Assembly: GCA_039519185.1 (NCBI GenBank)
Contig: CM076851.1
Coordinates: 29,781,825-29,845,824, forward strand
Direction: 5' to 3'
Source: Astragalus membranaceus
Taxonomy: Eukaryota > Streptophyta > Magnoliopsida > Fabales > Fabaceae
Length of the DNA stretch: 64,000 nucleotides
Shown: positions 11,041 to 22,394 of the stretch, piece by piece
Position numbering within the stretch: the first letter of the stretch is position 1
Layout of the letters: the number at the start of each line of letters is the position of its first letter
Notes under the pieces: model-generated
Told to the model about the DNA's origin: nothing
What the model saw: the letters and a program-made list of their open reading frames with translations, nothing else
Database searches by the model: none
Position numbers and translations under genes: made by a program

Positions 11041-11956
11041 CTATTGTTTGAGTTGATTGATATTTACGTGTAAGTGACGATGAAAACCCAGTGACGTTCG
11101 AGGCCCGAAGGGCTAAGTGATGTTAAGGTCTAAATGGCCAAGTGACGTTGTGTGCTGATTGTGAATTTGACAGGTGCTGTGCTCCTTGCGAGCAAACCGG
11201 TAAGTGACGGGTCACATAGTTGACTACGATTTGAGTAAATGTGTGTTTGTGTGTTGTGAGTGGTGCATGTCATAGTGTCTCATGCCATATGCATAAACCC
11301 AGCGACGTTTTGAGGCCTGAGTGGCTAAGTGACGATGAGGCCTTAAGGGCTAAGCGACGTTTGTGAAAAGGTACCTCATGCATATGCCCGCGAGTGGGTT
11401 GCATTTCATAAGCCTACATGACATGAGATGAGTTATTGTAAGTGATGTGAATGATGACTGTGATGTGGATATTTAGTGTTTTGGATGCTGATTGTTCTAG
11501 TGCGTAGCCTATGATTAGTACTTGTCATGTTTTCTATTATATGGATTGAATGATGCTCACCCTTTCCTGTTTGAATGTTGCCCCCATGTTGGTAACGTGC
11601 AGGTGATTCTCAGTGAAGGCCTTTAGCTTCACTTCTTGAGTCGAGTCGTCATGCTCTGATACGTAGCACCTGGGGGGATGTATTTGATGTTTTGCTGATG
11701 TACTTAAATTCGTATACTGTTGATGGGTTGATTTACTTTCCGATGCGTTGATGTTGGATTTTATTACGTAGTTATTGATGTTTTGAGGTCTCCCTATGGT
11801 GGAGTGCTATGTATGGCACCTTTGACGACGTACTATTTTATTTGAGACTTGAGGTTTATTTTGACGTATGTGTGACACCCTCGTGGTGAACTCAAAAATG
11901 ATTTTTGAACTCTGATTTTCTTAATTAAAATGAAAGGGTAGAAAGGGGGTGTTACA

Positions 11957-14483
11957 TTAGTGGTATCAGAGCAATGGTTGGTCTGTCCGGCCGAGTCGTC
12001 GAGTCGTTGTGTCAGATAGTGACCAACTGTTGTCTTTTCAGTGCTGACCGTTGTTTGTGTTGCAGGTACACCGGAAAGTTTCTATTGGTAAGTGAACTAG
12101 TGGGGGAGATTTCCCTACTAGTGCTGTGTGCCCTATTGTGTACTCAGTGTGAGAACTGTGTTTTGCTGTTGTGATCCTTGTTGTTGACCTTGTTGCTGCG
12201 TGCTTCTAAATGAATTGTCATGTTGTTTAAATGTTCACATGTGTTTTAGTTGATATTGAGCTCTGTGTGTTTTACATAAAATGTCGAATTAATTGCTGTT
12301 GCTATGGATTGTTAAGTCGCATGTACTTTCTTATGTTGATATGTCCGAACTATTTTAAGAGGTCGACGCTGAGCTTTTACGAAAAATCCTGTGAATACGT
12401 TGATGTTTGGAAACTGAATGCGTTGTAAAATTATTTTGTGGACTATTTCAAGTTATTGCTGCACTAATAACTGTCGTAGCGTTTTAATCACTACACACGA
12501 AAAATATCTTCATTGAGTGCTATAACTTTGACCTCAACTCTTTTTGGAAAAGACCGCAATTTGATGTAACAATTTTAGCTGAGGACTACCGTCTCATGTG
12601 ATTGCTATTTTGACTTGCCTAATTTTCCTCAAGATGGAGTCTTGTATGCTTGAGTTTTATGACAAAATCTTTTTGGTCGTTACTCCTTGAATTGCGCTAT
12701 AGGGTTTTATAATCCGAAAAATAATGGAAGTTCCGAAACTGTTTTTGAACATCCATTAAACACTTTTACGGCTGGATACCGAGATTAGCATTGAAAATCA
12801 CTTTTATAAACGATTCGGATTTTGTTTTAGCAGTTGCACTCTTGCGATATGCGTTACATGGTTTTAAAAATCTTAAGATTTAAAAATGTGCATTTTGGAC
12901 GCTTGTGCACTTGGGCCGAATTAACTAATTACTGTAAATGTTAATGTAACTATTCTTTTGGGCTGACTAGTTGTAATAAGGTTTTAAATGTTAACCGTGT
13001 TCCTGTGTACTTAGTTGATAATGCTTCGTGGATTATCCTGAGCTATTTGCTATTGCTGTTTGAATGATAAATGCCATGCTGTTTTAAAAAGTCGAATGCT
13101 ACTGCTGTTTTGTTTAAACTGCTGTTGCTGTTTTATTTAAATAATTGTTGCTGTTTCTGAAAAATGATCATTGCTGTTTTCAGAAAATAATGTTGCTGTT
13201 TTATTCGGATAATTGTTATGGTTTTCTGCAAAATGACTATTGCTGAAAATGAATGTTGCTACCTTTTTAAAAGTTGTTGTTGTTGCTTCCTAAGGCCGCT
13301 GTCAGTGCTTTCAAGAATAACTGTTACTGTCCCTACTTTTGCACACTGCTGCTATTTTACGAGTTGTGCCTGTTTTTGGGTTGTTGACTGTCTCTATTTT
13401 TATGAGTTGTCCTATTTGGTGGTTTGGAGTCTAAAGGATGAAGAGATTTTGAAAATTGCTTTTGAACGACTCATAGACAATTTTATGGTTGGATACTGAT
13501 AGTAGCATTGAAAATTATTGTTGCAGTTTTTTTTTCTGAAAAACTATTGTTACTGTTTTTGTGAGAATTATTGTTGTCACTTCCTGAAAAACTATTGTTG
13601 TTGTTGCCATGTGACATTATGCCATTGTTTCCGTGCCGTGTGCCTTGTTGTTGCTATAGTTACGCATTTAGTAAACTTCCTCGTGATGTTGTTGATGTTA
13701 TTGTTGTTGTTGTTTTTCGAAAGACTATTATTGCTGTTTTCTGAAAGCTACTGCTGCTGTCCTCCTGAGATGATTGTTGTTGTTTCCTAAAAGATCATCG
13801 TTGCTGTCTTTAAAAATTACTTTCACCGTACCGAAAAGTACTGTTACTGTTCCTAGCTTATGCGCTGCCCCTATTTTTATGAGTTGTGCCTAATTCGATT
13901 GTTAACCGTTGCCGGTGCCTTAGTGCCCGATTGTGTGACTGAGTTGTTAATATTGTTGTCGTTGATGATGTTGCTCTGTTGTTGATTTTTAGTTGTTGGT
14001 GTCGCCTGAGTGGCAATTGTAGTTGTTGATGTCGCCTGAGTGGCAATTGTAGTTGTTGATGTCGCCTGAGTGGCAGTTGTAATTGTTGATGTCGCCTGAG
14101 TGGCAGAGTTGTTTGTGGATGTTGTTGTCGTGTTACTAAAATTATGAGACTTGTTGTACGACTGTTATGCACCCTGTGAATTTCGTTGTGATGTTATGAT
14201 GATTGAAGTATTTTGTTATCCTTATGGGTAGATGAGTGGGGTAGGATGCGAGCTAGTTTATCAGAGTAGCGCAGCGGAGTAGAGAGTGAGTCTGATTATT
14301 ACTGCTTGAAGTTACCTGGCTGAACAAGTAGGAGGGACGGCCGCCCAAGCACTTACCGCCGGTAATCAGAGCAATAGTAATCAGCATGATTGATAGCGCT
14401 AGTTGTCTAGGTGGCCTTAGTGGGAGAGTGTTGGCGTTGACAGGTGGATTTCGAGGACGAAATTCCTTTAGGTGGGGGAGAGT
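11957..14483 (+). other. Internal region 1 of tandem element
   Basis: PBS TGGTATCAGAGC lies at 11961-11972, four bases after the LTR. A long TTG/TTGCTG-rich tract without homology-bearing ORFs follows. A 30-bp repeat GTCGCCTGAGTGGCA...GTTGTTGAT occurs four times at about 13988-14110. At the end, 14446-14483 holds the TTCGAGGACGAAATTCC pol-tail relic and polypurine tract AGGTGGGGGAGAG. The small cysteine-rich ORFs here are probably chance products of T-rich sequence. Confidence 0.88.
11961..11972 (+). other. Primer-binding site (iMet) of internal region 1
   Basis: TGGTATCAGAGC is an exact match to the common plant initiator-Met primer-binding site. Confidence 0.9.
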
Positions 14484-17158
14484 TGTAACACCCCAAAAAT
14501 AATAGATTATTTTATTTAATTAGTTAAAAGAAATTGGGTGGTCGAAATAATAATATAATTATTATTTATTACTTATTAAAATGAGTATAAGGTGTTTTAA
14601 ATAAAATAAGGAGCAGTATTGGAATCGGATAAGGTGTTGTAATTAAATTGGGCTTAAGCTGCGGGGAAGCCCGCAATCCAAGCCCGACAACCTAAGCGCA
14701 TATAAAAGCTGAGATTTTAAGGTTTTGGTTCATTTGAGAAAAAGAAAGGAAAAATGCGAATAGAGAGAGTGGGAAGGGAAGGAGGGCGCGGCGCCCATGA
14801 GGAGAGGAGGAGAGGTGAAGTGCGCAAAGTTCCAAGGAGAAAGGAGAAGGTGTGATCCGGTTGCCATGGTTCCGTTCGTGATCGTCTCTAGAGATCCTAT
14901 TCATCTAATTCGAGGTTAGGGGAGCTCTTTCTTTCCATCAAATAGAATTCTATGATAGGTCTTAATTTAGGTTGTTGGACTAGATCCTTGATGCATACCT
15001 ATTCTTGATGTTCTTGATATGTTGATGTCGTTCTTGATGTTCTTGATATGTTGATGTCGTTCTTGATGTTCTTGATATGTTGATGTTGTTCATGATGTAG
15101 CCTTGATATGCTTGATGTTAATTTCCAATATATATGCACTTCATGTATGCGCATGTGAATTATAATAGAGACACGATTATTATGTGATTTATGCGATTAA
15201 TTTGATGTTGATGGTATTGGGTGTTGATGGTGTTCGCATATGAAGTGTTTGAGGGTATGGGCGCCTAGGGCGCCATGGTGAGGTGTGTGTGGTGCCCAAT
15301 AGAATTTTGATCATTTTAAAATAAAGTTTGATTTTTGGTGGTTGGAATTTTGGGTTGTGTTGGTCATGTGAAAAATTTGGAGAAAAATAATGTTTTGTGC
15401 TGAAATTGGGCAAAAATCTGTGTTGCTGAAAGTGCCTGGGCGCTGGGTGCCCATGGTGCTGTGCGCTGTGCAGTGTCGCTCCAGGCGCTGGGCGCTGGGT
15501 GCCAGCGCTGGGCGCTGAGCGCCCATGCGCGTGTGTGTGTGTGCGTAGCGCTAGGCGCTGGGTGCCAGCGCTGGGCGCTGAGCGCCCGTGTGCGTGTGTT
15601 GTGTGCTGCGCCAAGGCGCTGGGCGCCAGGCGCTGGGCGCTGAGCGCCCGGGTGTGTGTGCGTGCGTGTGTTGCCTTTTTGCTAGGCGCTGGGCGCCAGG
15701 TGCCTGGGCGCTGGGTGCCCATGGCGCCAGTTTTCAGGATGTTCCAAATTATTTTCGAAAACTGTTTTCGCTATATCTTTTGACTCGGATATCCGTTTTG
15801 AACGATTCAAAAAGCGTTGTGAAGCATTTTCAGTTGTCCATCTGTGGGTTCCATTTTTAAAAATAAAATCTCATAATTCCAGAAGGATTGCTGGGCGCCC
15901 AAGTGGCCGTTCCCGGTGAGCGTTGCTGTGACAATAAAAAGATGTTTTGGGTGTCTTTAAAAATTCTCCTTGCGTACGACCCGTGGATTTAACGAAGTAA
16001 TGTCAAAAAGGATGATTTTGACGATGATTCCCCTAGTGGCTAGTTAAATGACTGTTTTGCCCTTGGTGGCTAATAATAATTATAATGACGTGTAAAAGTC
16101 TGTTTTGCCCTTGGTGGCTAATAATAATTATAATGACGTGTAAAAGTCTGTTTTGCCCTTGGTGGCTAATATTAATGATAATGACGTGTAAATGACGATG
16201 ATGCCCTTGGTGGCTAGTGAATGACGTTTTTGCCCTCAGTGGCTATTGTTTGAGTTGATTGATATTTACGTGTAAGTGACGATGAAAACCCAGTGACGTT
16301 CGAGGCCCGAAGGGCTAAGTGATGTTAAGGTCTAAATGGCCAAGTGACGTTGTGTGCTGATTGTGAATTTGACAGGTGCTGTGCTCCTTGCGAGCAAACC
16401 GGTAAGTGACGGGTCACATAGTTGACTACGATTTGAGTAAATGTGTGTTTGTGTGTTGTGAGTGGTGCATGTCATAGTGTCTCATGCCATATGCATAAAC
16501 CCAGCGACGTTTTGAGGCCTGAGTGGCTAAGTGACGATGAGGCCTTAAGGGCTAAGCGACGTTTGTGAAAAGGTACCTCATGCATATGCCCGCGAGTGGG
16601 TTGCATTTCATAAGCCTACATGACATGAGATGAGTTATTGTAAGTGATGTGAATGATGACTGTGATGTGGATATTTAGTGTTTTGGATGCTGATTGTTCT
16701 AGTGCGTAGCCTATGATTAGTACTTGTCATGTTTTCTATTATATGGATTGAATGATGCTCACCCTTTCCTGTTTGAATGTTGCCCCCATGTTGGTAACGT
16801 GCAGGTGATTCTCAGTGAAGGCCTTTAGCTTCACTTCTTGAGTCGAGTCGTCATGCTCTGATACGTAGCACCTGGGGGGATGTATTTGATGTTTTGCTGA
16901 TGTACTTAAATTCGTATACTGTTGATGGGTTGATTTACTTTCCGATGCGTTGATGTTGGATTTTATTACGTAGTTATTGATGTTTTGAGGTCTCCCTATG
17001 GTGGAGTGCTATGTATGGCACCTTTGACGACGTACTATTTTATTTGAGACTTGAGGTTTATTTTGACGTATGTGTGACACCCTCGTGGTGAACTCAAAAA
17101 TGATTTTTGAACTCTGATTTTCTTAATTAAAATGAAAGGGTAGAAAGGGGGTGTTACA
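14484..17158 (+). repeat. LTR 2 (middle) of tandem element, recombinant
   Basis: This LTR is 2675 bp. In its 5' part it shares variants with LTR 3 against LTR 1 (AGATTATTTT, GTCGAAAT, AATTTAGG, the 22-bp addition near 15540-15575). From about 16024 on it shares variants with LTR 1 against LTR 3 (GATGATTCCCC, GTGACGTTCG, GGTGCTGTGC, GAGATGAG, GGATGCTG, GACGACGTAC). One site near 16148 groups with LTR 3, which fits a private LTR 1 change. The pattern fits one crossover between about 15575 and 16024. Confidence 0.9.
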
Positions 17159-19685
17159 TTAGTGGTATCAGAGCAATGGTTGGTCTGTCCGGCCGAGTCG
17201 TCGAGTCGTTGTGTCAGATAGTGACCAACTGTTGTCTTTTCAGTGCTGACCGTTGTTTGTGTTGCAGGTACACCGGAAAGTTTCTATTGGTAAGTGAACT
17301 AGTGGGGGAGATTTCCCTACTAGTGCTGTGTGCCCTATTGTGTACTCAGTGTGAGAACTGTGTTTTGCTGTTGTGATCCTTGTTGTTGACCTTGTTGCTG
17401 CGTGCTTCTAAATGAATTGTCATGTTGTTTAAATGTTCACATGTGTTTTAGTTGATATTGAGCTCTGTGTGTTTTACATAAAATGTCGAATTAATTGCTG
17501 TTGCTATGGATTGTTAAGTCGCATGTACTTTCTTATGTTGATATGTCCGAACTATTTTAAGAGGTCGACGCTGAGCTTTTACGAAAAATCCTGTGAATAC
17601 GTTGATGTTTGGAAACTGAATGCGTTGTAAAATTATTTTGTGGACTATTTCAAGTTATTGCTGCACTAATAACTGTCGTAGCGTTTTAATCACTACACAC
17701 GAAAAATATCTTCATTGAGTGCTATAACTTTGACCTCAACTCTTTTTGGAAAAGACCGCAATTTGATGTAACAATTTTAGCTGAGGACTACCGTCTCATG
17801 TGATTGCTATTTTGACTTGCCTAATTTTCCTCAAGATGGAGTCTTGTATGCTTGAGTTTTATGACAAAATCTTTTTGGTCGTTACTCCTTGAATTGCGCT
17901 ATAGGGTTTTATAATCCGAAAAATAATGGAAGTTCCGAAACTGTTTTTGAACATCCATTAAACACTTTTACGGCTGGATACCGAGATTAGCATTGAAAAT
18001 CACTTTTATAAACGATTCGGATTTTGTTTTAGCAGTTGCACTCTTGCGATATGCGTTACATGGTTTTAAAAATCTTAAGATTTAAAAATGTGCATTTTGG
18101 ACGCTTGTGCACTTGGGCCGAATTAACTAATTACTGTAAATGTTAATGTAACTATTCTTTTGGGCTGACTAGTTGTAATAAGGTTTTAAATGTTAACCGT
18201 GTTCCTGTGTACTTAGTTGATAATGCTTCGTGGATTATCCTGAGCTATTTGCTATTGCTGTTTGAATGATAAATGCCATGCTGTTTTAAAAAGTCGAATG
18301 CTACTGCTGTTTTGTTTAAACTGCTGTTGCTGTTTTATTTAAATAATTGTTGCTGTTTCTGAAAAATGATCATTGCTGTTTTCAGAAAATAATGTTGCTG
18401 TTTTATTCGGATAATTGTTATGGTTTTCTGCAAAATGACTATTGCTGAAAATGAATGTTGCTACCTTTTTAAAAGTTGTTGTTGTTGCTTCCTAAGGCCG
18501 CTGTCAGTGCTTTCAAGAATAACTGTTACTGTCCCTACTTTTGCACACTGCTGCTATTTTACGAGTTGTGCCTGTTTTTGGGTTGTTGACTGTCTCTATT
18601 TTTATGAGTTGTCCTATTTGGTGGTTTGGAGTCTAAAGGATGAAGAGATTTTGAAAATTGCTTTTGAACGACTCATAGACAATTTTATGGTTGGATACTG
18701 ATAGTAGCATTGAAAATTATTGTTGCAGTTTTTTTTTCTGAAAAACTATTGTTACTGTTTTTGTGAGAATTATTGTTGTCACTTCCTGAAAAACTATTGT
18801 TGTTGTTGCCATGTGACATTATGCCATTGTTTCCGTGCTGTGTGCCTTGTTGTTGCTATAGTTACGCATTTAGTAAACTTCCTCGTGATGTTGTTGATGT
18901 TATTGTTGTTGTTGTTTTTCGAAAGACTATTATTGCTGTTTTCTGAAAGCTACTGCTGCTGTCCTCCTGAGATGATTGTTGTTGTTTCCTAAAAGATCAT
19001 CGTTGCTGTCTTTAAAAATTACTTTCACCGTACCGAAAAGTACTGTTACTGTTCCTAGCTTATGCGCTGCCCCTATTTTTATGAGTTGTGCCTAATTCGA
19101 TTGTTAACCGTTGCCGGTGCCTTAGTGCCCGATTGTGTGACTGAGTTGTTAATATTGTTGTCGTTGATGATGTTGCTCTGTTGTTGATTTTTAGTTGTTG
19201 GTGTCGCCTGAGTGGCAATTGTAGTTGTTGATGTCGCCTGAGTGGCAATTGTAGTTGTTGATGTCGCCTGAGTGGCAGTTGTAATTGTTGATGTCGCCTG
19301 AGTGGCAGAGTTGTTTGTGGATGTTGTTGTCGTGTTACTAAAATTATGAGACTTGTTGTACGACTGTTATGCACCCTGTGAATTTCGTTGTGATGTTATG
19401 ATGATTGAAGTATTTTGTTATCCTTATGGGTAGATGAGTGGGGTAGGATGCGAGCTAGTTTATCAGAGTAGCGCAGCGGAGTAGAGAGTGAGTCTGATTA
19501 TTACTGCTTGAAGTTACCTGGCTGAACAAGTAGGAGGGACGGCCGCCCAAGCACTTACCGCCGGTAATCAGAGCAATAGTAATCAGCATGATTGATAGCG
19601 CTAGTTGTCTAGGTGGCCTTAGTGGGAGAGTGTTGGCGTTGACAGGTGGATTTCGAGGACGAAATTCCTTTAGGTGGGGGAGAGT
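17159..19685 (+). other. Internal region 2 of tandem element
   Basis: It has the same length and organisation as internal region 1, with PBS at 17163-17174 and polypurine tract at about 19672-19684. The only difference I found by eye is GTGCTGTGTGCC here against GTGCCGTGTGCC near 13634, so the two internal regions are practically identical. Confidence 0.88.
17163..17174 (+). other. Primer-binding site (iMet) of internal region 2
   Basis: TGGTATCAGAGC has the same 4-bp spacing from the LTR as in copy 1. Confidence 0.9.
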
Positions 19686-22394
19686 TGTAACACCCCAAAA
19701 ATAATAGATTATTTTATTTAATTAGTTAAAAGAAATTGGGTGGTCGAAATAATAATATAATTATTATTTATTACTTATTAAAATGAGTATAAGGTGTTTT
19801 AAATAAAATAAGGAGCAGTATTGGAATCGGATAAGGTGTTGTAATTAAATTGGGCTTAAGCTGCGGGGAAGCCCGCAATCCAAGCCCGACAACCTAAGCG
19901 CATATAAAAGCTGAGATTTTAAGGTTTTGGTTCATTTGAGAAAAAGAAAGGAAAAATGCGAATAGAGAGAGTGGGAAGGGAAGGAGGGCGCGGCGCCCAT
20001 GAGGAGAGGAGGAGAGGTGAAGTGCGCAAAGTTCCAAGGAGAAAGGAGAAGGTGTGATCCGGTTGCCATGGTTCCGTTCGTGATCGTCTCTAGAGATCCT
20101 ATTCATCTAATTCGAGGTTAGGGGAGCTCTTTCTTTCCATCAAATAGAATTCTATGATAGGTCTTAATTTAGGTTGTTGGACTAGATCCTTGATGCATAC
20201 CTATTCTTGATGTTCTTGATATGTTGATGTCGTTCTTGATGTTCTTGATATGTTGATGTCGTTCTTGATGTTCTTGATATGTTGATGTTGTTCATGATGT
20301 AGCCTTGATATGCTTGATGTTAATTTCCAATATATATGCACTTCATGTATGCGCATGTGAATTATAATAGAGACACGATTATTATGTGATTTATGCGATT
20401 AATTTGATGTTGATGGTATTGGGTGTTGATGGTGTTCGCATATGAAGTGTTTGAGGGTATGGGCGCCTAGGGCGCCATGGTGAGGTGTGTGTGGTGCCCA
20501 ATAGAATTTTGATCATTTTAAAATAAAGTTTGATTTTTGGTGGTTGGAATTTTGGGTTGTGTTGGTCATGTGAAAAATTTGGAGAAAAATAATGTTTTGT
20601 GCTGAAATTGGGCAAAAATCTGTGTTGCTGAAAGTGCCTGGGCGCTGGGTGCCCATGGTGCTGTGCGCTGTGCAGTGTCGCTCCAGGCGCTGGGCACTGG
20701 GTGCCAGCGCTGGGCGCTGAGCGCCCATGCGCGTGTGTGTGTGTGCGTAGCGCTAGGCGCTGGGTGCCAGCGCTGGGCGCTGAGCGCCCGTGTGCGTGTG
20801 TTGTGTGCTGCGCCAAGGCGCTGGGCGCTGAGCGCCCGGGTGTGTGTGCGTGCGTGTGTTGCCTTTTTGCTAGGCGCTGGGCGCCAGGTGCCTGGGCGCT
20901 GGGTGCCCATGGCGCCAGTTTTCAGGATGTTCCAAATTATTTTCGAAAACTGTTTTCGCTATATCTTTTGACTCGGATATCCGTTTTGAACGATTCAAAA
21001 AGCGTTGTGAAGCATTTTCAGTTGTCCATCTGTGGGTTCCATTTTTAAAAATAAAATCTCATAATTCCAGAAGGATTGCTGGGCGCCCAAGTGGCCGTTC
21101 CCGGTGAGCGTTGCTGTGACAATGAAAAGATGTTTTGGGTGTCTTTAAAAATTCTCCTTGCGTACGACCCGTGGATTTAACGAAGTAATGTCAAAAAGGA
21201 TGATTTTGACGATGATGCCCCTAGTGGCTAGTTAAATGACTGTTTTGCCCTTGGTGGCTAATAATAATTATAATGACGTGTAAAAGTCTGTTTTGCCCTT
21301 GGTGGCTAATAATAATTATAATGACGTGTAAAAGTCTGTTTTGCCCTTGGTGGCTAATAATAATTATAATGACGTGTAAAAGTCTGTTTTGCCCTTGGTG
21401 GCTAATATTAATGATAATGACGTGTAAATGACGATGATGCCCTTGGTGGCTAGTGAATGACGTTTTTGCCCTCAGTGGCTATTGTTTGAGTTGATTGATA
21501 TTTACGTGTAAGTGACGATGAAAACCCAGTGACATTCGAGGCCCGAAGGGCTAAGTGATGTTAAGGTCTAAATGGCCAAGTGACGTTGTGTGCTGATTGT
21601 GAATTTGACAGGTGATGTGCTCCTTGCGAGCAAACCGGTAAGTGACGGGTCACATAGTTGACTACGATTTGAGTAAATGTGTGTTTGTGTGTTGTGAGTG
21701 GTGCATGTCATAGTGTCTCATGCCATATGCATAAACCCAGCGACGTTTTGAGGCCTGAGTGGCTAAGTGACGATGAGGCCTTAAGGGCTAAGCGACGTTT
21801 GTGAAAAGGTACCTCATGCATATGCCCGCGAGTGGGTTGCATTTCATAAGCCTACATGACATGAGACGAGTTATTGTAAGTGATGTGAATGATGACTGTG
21901 ATGTGGATATTTAGTGTTTTGGATGTTGATTGTTCTAGTGCGTAGCCTATGATTAGTACTTGTCATGTTTTCTATTATATGGATTGAATGATGCTCACCC
22001 TTTCCTGTTTGAATGTTGCCCCCATGTTGGTAACGTGCAGGTGATTCTCAGTGAAGGCCTTTAGCTTCACTTCTTGAGTCGAGTCGTCATGCTCTGATAC
22101 GTAGCACCTGGGGGGATGTATTTGATGTTTTGCTGATGTACTTAAATTCGTATACTGTTGATGGGTTGATTTACTTTCCGATGCGTTGATGTTGGATTTT
22201 ATTACGTAGTTATTGATGTTTTGAGGTCTCCCTATGGTGGAGTGCTATGTATGGCACCTTTGACGATGTACTATTTTATTTGAGACTTGAGGTTTATTTT
22301 GACGTATGTGTGACACCCTCGTGGTGAACTCAAAAATGATTTTTGAACTCTGATTTTCTTAATTAAAATGAAAGGGTAGAAAGGGGGTGTTACA
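19686..22394 (+). repeat. LTR 3 (3') of tandem element
   Basis: At 2709 bp it is the longest of the three, with an extra 49-bp minisatellite unit and a missing 15-bp GC-rich block. It ends GGGGTGTTACA directly against the copia integrase sequence. Confidence 0.92.

Larger units (their letters stand above)
9304..11956 (+). repeat. LTR 1 (5') of tandem element
   Basis: This LTR of 2653 bp runs from TGTAACACCCC to GGGGTGTTACA. It contains a three-copy GATGTTCTTGATATGTTGAT minisatellite (about 9829-9915), a GC-rich GGCGCTGGGCGCC array (10255-10525) and a 49-bp TTTGCCCTTGGTGGC repeat (10850-11040). Private differences from the other two LTRs include A at the AGATTAATTT site, GTAGAAAT and lack of a 22-bp segment near 10370. 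Confidence 0.92.
9304..22394 (+). mobile_element. Tandem Tekay-like non-autonomous element: LTR-internal-LTR-internal-LTR
   Basis: Three LTRs (9304-11956, 14484-17158, 19686-22394) alternate with two internal regions of exactly the same length (2527 bp). Each internal region begins with an iMet-type PBS and ends with a polypurine tract. The array interrupts the copia integrase. Flanks are GCCTC (9299-9303) and ACCTC (22395-22399), a 5-bp duplication with one mismatch. No gag or pol is present, so this is a large non-autonomous derivative (LARD class). The pol-tail relic before the PPT (TTCGAGGACGAAATTCC) points to the Tekay/Del chromovirus lineage. Confidence 0.93.

Noticed and set aside
13218..13790. 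Small cysteine-rich ORFs in the tandem element's internal regions, duplicated at 18420-18992
   Set aside because: The identical pair is explained by duplication of the internal region; the Cys/Leu/Phe content comes from TTGCTGTTTT-type sequence.
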